Source: a virus. Taken from it: DNA of 64,000 nt. Each line of letters opens with the position of its first letter. Within the stretch, counting starts at the first letter, position 1. Below, piece after piece: positions 60,518-64,000 of this stretch. Location: positions 1 to 64,000 of IMG/VR virus record IMGVR_UViG_3300048588_000891; one strand, given 5' to 3'. Under the pieces are notes generated by a model that did no database searches, was not told where the DNA came from, and worked only from the letters and a program-made list of their open reading frames with translations. Made by a program: the position numbers and the translations under genes.

Positions 60518-61057
60518 TTATGGGTTTTGACTCTTTCTATACTCGCAGACTGTCCGAAACGATGGTCCAGAGCCGTTGGTCGAGTGGAGATCGGACTCAA
60601 AGTGCAGCACGTCGTCTTTGAGAGCGATTGACAGGACTTCCTCGCCTGCTGTGGTGACCAGCTTATCCGAAGGCATGTACTGGCTGCTGAAAAAGAGTCG
60701 CGAAGTGAAAGTGCTTTTGTCTTCAGACCACTCCGAGTACCGTGTGATGTTTGAGAAGGTACTCATGAAGTCAATGCTTCGAGTGGTATTTTCGCGCCCC
60801 AAACGAAATATCTGTGGGATAGGATAATCGAAATCATAGAGAGCAAGGTCAGTGCATCCATCCTGGAATATCTGAAGACGGGCGTTGTATGTTCGCGAGA
60901 GTGTCTCTTCGCATTGGCCTTCCCAAAGACCCTCCATGCGCGCGCAAACCCAAGGTGGAGCTGGATAAGACGTGCGGAGTAACTTTCCAGCTGGGGTCAC
61001 TGCAAACGAATTGGATGAAGCGGACGCGAGCGCGAAAAGAATGAACGGTGTTTTCAT
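60518..61057 (-). CDS. Exported cargo protein with GxWxGxC motif, reverse strand
   Basis: The 179-residue product has a signal peptide (FILFALASASSNSFA) and a beta-rich mature domain opening with MEGLWEGQCEETLSRTYNA (in part). The same opening occurs in the lipoprotein at 53340-53948. It runs against the head operon, so it needs its own promoter. Typical of a moron gene. Confidence 0.6.
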   Translation of the reverse strand: MKTPFILFALASASSNSFAVTPAGKLLRTSYPAPPWVCARMEGLWEGQCEETLSRTYNARLQIFQDGCTDLALYDFDYPIPQIFRLGRENTTRSIDFMSTFSNITRYSEWSEDKSTFTSRLFFSSQYMPSDKLVTTAGEEVLSIALKDDVLHFESDLHSTNGSGPSFRTVCEYRKSQNP

Positions 61058-61225
61058 CAGAAGATTCCTTCAAGACGTGGTGGATTGTTCAATCTTATCC
61101 GATTTCCAATATTACTGTTACTGCTGACTGGGGCGCTGCAGGAACCTCTTGGAAGGAATGCAAAGTGGTTCTGTGGAGCGAATTCTAGCCAACCAGAAGA
61201 AGACGTCAACTAATTTCAAAGCCAG

Positions 61226-61250
61226 GGTGTTCGCAGTTTCTGCGAACACC
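61226..61250. repeat. Palindrome GGTGTTCGCAG/CTGCGAACACC (copy 2)
   Basis: Perfect 11-bp arms (61226-61236 and 61240-61250) with a 3-nt loop. It shares TGTTCGCAGTTT with 39162-39182. It lies 65 bp before the head protease gene and may be an operator or hairpin. Confidence 0.6.
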
Positions 61251-61314
61251 TGAATCCTTCACTCTGCAAGCGTTTGAACGCTATGATTGGGTCCAGTTAA
61301 CTGCGGGGTTAATT

Positions 61315-62520
61315 GTGTCCTTTGCTCTCAATCAAATTCTAAATTCACAGTGGGCCATGACAGAAGAGGCTTTGCGCCTGATGCTGTCGGTCGTGGAAAA
61401 ACACAGCGAGACCCAGGCCCTCGAAAAAATTCGAGGGGACCGTCTCAGAAACACTGAAAAAGCCAGCATCCGGGGCGGGGTGGGTATCATCCCGGTCCGT
61501 GGTCCACTCTTCAAGCGCGCAAACCTGATGACCGATCACTGCGGCGCGACAAGCTACGATACAGTGCTTCGTGACCTCCATCAGATGCTGGCATCGGATC
61601 AGGTCCGAAGCATCGTCCTTGACATCGATAGCCCCGGCGGCGAGGCCAATGGCTGCTCAGAGCTGGCCGACCATATCTTTGAGGCCCGTGGCCAAAAGCC
61701 GATTGCAGCATATATCGGCGGCACTGGAGCGTCCGCAGCCTACTGGATCGCCAGCGCCTGTGGCCGCGTCTTCGGCTCCGACTCCTCAATCATCGGAAGC
61801 ATCGGCGTTCAATCCGCGCTCAGGTCAGAAAAAAACGAAGGGGAGATCCGCTTCGTTTCCAGTCAAAGCCCCAATAAAAATCGTGATCCTGCAACCGAGG
61901 ATGGCGCCCGGGAGGTGCAGGCCGTCATTGATGGCCTCGCTGAAGTCTTCATCTCAAAAGTCGCCCGCAACCGCGGTGTCGGCCGCGAAACGGTCCTCGA
62001 AAAATTCGGCCAGGGGTCGGTCTTTGTGGGAGCGGAAGCAGAGAGGCGGGGTCTTATCGATGAAATTACGACACTTGAAAGCGTCATTGCCAATTATGGA
62101 GCCCAAGGAATGACAACGGAAAGCATCACGGCGGAATATATCGCCGCAAATCACCCGGCGATTGCCGAGCATTTCATTAACATCGGAGCGTCGAGGACGC
62201 TTGCAAGATTCGAGGCGGAACAAAAGCGCGTTGCCGGCATCCGGTCGCTTGCCGAAGGACAGGTTTCAGAGGACTTTGTAGAGGCCCTTATCGAGCGGAA
62301 CCTCAGCTGTCAGGAGGCGGCTGTGGAGATCCTCCAGGCAATCAAACGAAACCCGCCAAAGCCCAAAGCTGATCCAAAAAAGGAGTTTGACGCTCACTTT
62401 AAGGGACTCGACGTGCCGCCCATTCCGTCCGCTGATTCCACTTCTGAGCTAGCCGCGCAGCAGGATGCAGCCATTCTCCTGGCAAGAAAAATGGGAATCA
62501 CAGGAGGCATGGTCCCATGA
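61315..62520 (+). CDS. Prohead protease, S49/SppA family (lambda gpC-like)
   Basis: The 401-residue product has SVLDIDSPGGE-type strand (IVLDIDSPGGEANG), AYIGGTGASAAYWIASAC with the likely nucleophile Ser in GASAAYW, and SSIIGSIGV. Lambda-type gpC carries the same protease followed by an internal scaffold; the C-terminal 120 residues here are helical and fit that role. Start GTG 61315. Overlaps the decoration gene by 4 nt. Confidence 0.92.
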   Translation: MSFALNQILNSQWAMTEEALRLMLSVVEKHSETQALEKIRGDRLRNTEKASIRGGVGIIPVRGPLFKRANLMTDHCGATSYDTVLRDLHQMLASDQVRSIVLDIDSPGGEANGCSELADHIFEARGQKPIAAYIGGTGASAAYWIASACGRVFGSDSSIIGSIGVQSALRSEKNEGEIRFVSSQSPNKNRDPATEDGAREVQAVIDGLAEVFISKVARNRGVGRETVLEKFGQGSVFVGAEAERRGLIDEITTLESVIANYGAQGMTTESITAEYIAANHPAIAEHFINIGASRTLARFEAEQKRVAGIRSLAEGQVSEDFVEALIERNLSCQEAAVEILQAIKRNPPKPKADPKKEFDAHFKGLDVPPIPSADSTSELAAQQDAAILLARKMGITGGMVP

Positions 62521-62912
62521 ACTACGATCCACATTTTCGCGAAGTATCAAGATACGAGCCAAGGTTTCTTAATCGGGGCAATTTTCCCGCCTACCGGGGA
62601 TCGGTAACGATCGAGAAGGGACAGGTTTTAAAAAAGGGATCAGTCCTCGGCAGAAAGACTGCCAGCGGCAAGCATGTCCTTTGCTCAAAAACGGCTGAGG
62701 ATGGAACCACGGCTATTTCCGATGGCAGTGAAAAGGCCCGCTGCATTCTTCAGATCGACATCGATGCCACGGCCGGCGATCGCTTCGCTCCTGTTTTCCG
62801 AACAGGAGCCTTCCTGCGCCTTGACCTCACAGTAGGCAAGGGTCACACGCTGGAATCGGTGGAGGATGATCTTGAAACGCACAACATTTATCTCGAAAAC
62901 GGCGAGGACTAA
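62517..62912 (+). CDS. Head decoration protein (lambda gpD-like)
   Basis: The 131-residue product has RGSVTIEKGQVLKKGSVLGR, ISDGSEKARCILQIDID and TGAFLRLDLTV, matching the head decoration family. It clamps the expanded capsid. ATG 62517 overlaps the protease stop. It starts the usual D-E gene pair. Confidence 0.92.
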   Translation: MNYDPHFREVSRYEPRFLNRGNFPAYRGSVTIEKGQVLKKGSVLGRKTASGKHVLCSKTAEDGTTAISDGSEKARCILQIDIDATAGDRFAPVFRTGAFLRLDLTVGKGHTLESVEDDLETHNIYLENGED

Positions 62913-62915
62913 GCC

Positions 62916-63944
62916 ATGACGCTGCCGATTTACAGCACTTATTATTTGAACCGGCTTATAACACGGCTGGTTCCAAGGACGAGATACTTCCGCGACCGTT
63001 TCTTCCCTGTGGAGATTCAGTCGGACAAGGAGGAGATCTACTTCGATGAAAACCAGGACAACCGGATCGGTGCGGCTCCCTTTGTGCATCCTTTGCTCGA
63101 AGCGCCAATGTTCAGGGACGAAGGCTATTCGACCAAATCCTACAAGCCGGCCTACATCAAGGAAAAGACCGGCATCACGTCCGAGGATGGAAACGACCGT
63201 CTTCCCGGTGAGGATTTTGGCGGCGAGTATACCCCGATGCAGCGCGCAGAGTTGAGGCTCATTCAAAAGACAACGCGGCTTTATGAACGCCTCCGCGTGC
63301 GCGAGGAGCTGATGGCTCTTGAGGTCGTAAAAACCGGAAAGCTTACGATCAAAGGTGAAGGCTTTGATACGGTGATCGACTTTAAAAGGGATCCAGGTCT
63401 CACCAAAAAGCTCACCGCTGACAAGGGCTGGTCCAATCCTGATTTTGCCATGACCACGTTCTTTGAAAGTCTCCAGCGCGAGATGGCATCGAAAAACCTG
63501 AACCAGTCGCGGCCGCGCAAGGTGATCATGGGCATTGAAGCTTTCGATATGTTCCGCGCGAACAAGGAGGTTCAAAAACTCCTGCCCGATTACATGCGGC
63601 TCGCTTCGGACATTGGTCTTAAGCTGACGCCTCAGGACTCATCCTTTGAAAACCTTCTTTATCGCGGAAACTTCGGCAATACCGAGATCTGGGTGCATGA
63701 AGGCAAAACCGATCAGAAAAACTACGACATCGCTCCGAAGGAGGTGCTCTTCACCTGCGAGAATATCCAGGGCGTTCGGCACTACGGGGCCATCCGGGAT
63801 CTCAAGGCGAGACTTGTCGCCCAGCGGGTATTTGTGAAGAGCTGGGAAATTGAGGACCCAAGCCAGCGGATTGTGCTCCTTCAGGCAGCGCCGCTCTTCG
63901 TTACCTATGATCCCAACACAGCCGCGCTTGTGACTGTTGCCTGA
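62916..63944 (+). CDS. Major capsid protein (lambda gpE-like)
   Basis: The 342-residue product matches lambda-type E proteins in length: TRYFRDRFFPVEIQSDKEEI, GAAPFVHPL, an RAELRLIQKTTRLYERLRVREEL helix (in parts) and a C-terminal VFVKSWEIEDPSQRIVLLQA segment. AAGCC precedes ATG 62916. It forms the icosahedral shell. Confidence 0.94.
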   Translation: MTLPIYSTYYLNRLITRLVPRTRYFRDRFFPVEIQSDKEEIYFDENQDNRIGAAPFVHPLLEAPMFRDEGYSTKSYKPAYIKEKTGITSEDGNDRLPGEDFGGEYTPMQRAELRLIQKTTRLYERLRVREELMALEVVKTGKLTIKGEGFDTVIDFKRDPGLTKKLTADKGWSNPDFAMTTFFESLQREMASKNLNQSRPRKVIMGIEAFDMFRANKEVQKLLPDYMRLASDIGLKLTPQDSSFENLLYRGNFGNTEIWVHEGKTDQKNYDIAPKEVLFTCENIQGVRHYGAIRDLKARLVAQRVFVKSWEIEDPSQRIVLLQAAPLFVTYDPNTAALVTVA

Positions 63945-64000
63945 AAGCGGACACTGGGGCAGCGTCAACCATTGAAAATCATTAACTGAGCGTAATTTTG
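63945..64000. other. Right edge of window
   Basis: The last 56 bp hold no start codon with a ribosome site. Head-completion and connector genes are expected just outside. Confidence 0.5.

Overview
The window reads as part of a large temperate phage that replicates as a plasmid (a phage-plasmid). A P2-like contractile tail module lies at the left edge and a lambda-type head module at the right edge, so on a circular molecule the missing connector, baseplate and fibre genes would lie outside the window. No integrase, relaxase, tRNA, rRNA or CRISPR array was found, but a ParA partition gene, an iteron array and a replication-initiator-like gene are present. The many lipoproteins, outer-membrane barrels and TIGR02147/DUF4423-like regulators suggest a Gram-negative host, perhaps of the Bdellovibrionota/Oligoflexia type. 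The host call is inference.

Layout. 1-8.5 kb: tail genes (a sheath split by an in-frame TGA, an inserted collagen-like gene, tube, E/E' chaperones with a -1 frameshift site, tape measure, U, X, D). 8.5-13.6 kb: maintenance region with parA, a very unusual pentapeptide-repeat gene whose coding DNA is an array of 15-bp near-palindromes, a non-coding array of 15-bp iterons, and a Rep-like gene. 13.8-22.6 kb: accessory region rich in defence-like genes (a PD-(D/E)XK-like nuclease with two paralogous small partners, a membrane protein, a Tad2-like small protein, an AAA ATPase, a membrane-anchored Mrr nuclease, a Phd/PIN toxin-antitoxin pair). 22.7-23.9 kb: a regulator plus exported-protein operon, matched by a second such pair at 42.4-43.6 kb.

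24.4-30.4 kb: a rightward operon with a winged-helix protein and a UvrD-like helicase. 30.6-33.6 kb: two outer-membrane barrels, a small repressor-like gene and unknowns. 33.8-42.4 kb: an attenuator-like leader followed by recombination genes (RecE-like, RecT, SSB, RusA), lysis genes (GH108 muramidase, holin-like protein), a C1 peptidase, a minor-tail-like protein, a DNA methyltransferase and a HicA-like protein. 44-55.3 kb: a sigma-54-type activator followed by about eleven genes, nearly all for exported proteins or lipoproteins: two zincins, a C1-like peptidase, a trypsin-like peptidase and a MACPF-like protein. 55.3-64 kb: possible cos region, terminase, gpW-like protein, portal, S49 head protease, decoration and major capsid, interrupted by two exported-protein cargo genes.

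Most striking is the maintenance region. The protein encoded next to parA has 32 uninterrupted five-residue repeats, and the DNA encoding them repeats AACA(C/G)TGTT every 15 bp. The same spacing and nearly the same core recur in the non-coding array just upstream of parA. This suggests a partition or replication-control system in which the coding sequence of the adaptor gene also serves as binding-site DNA.
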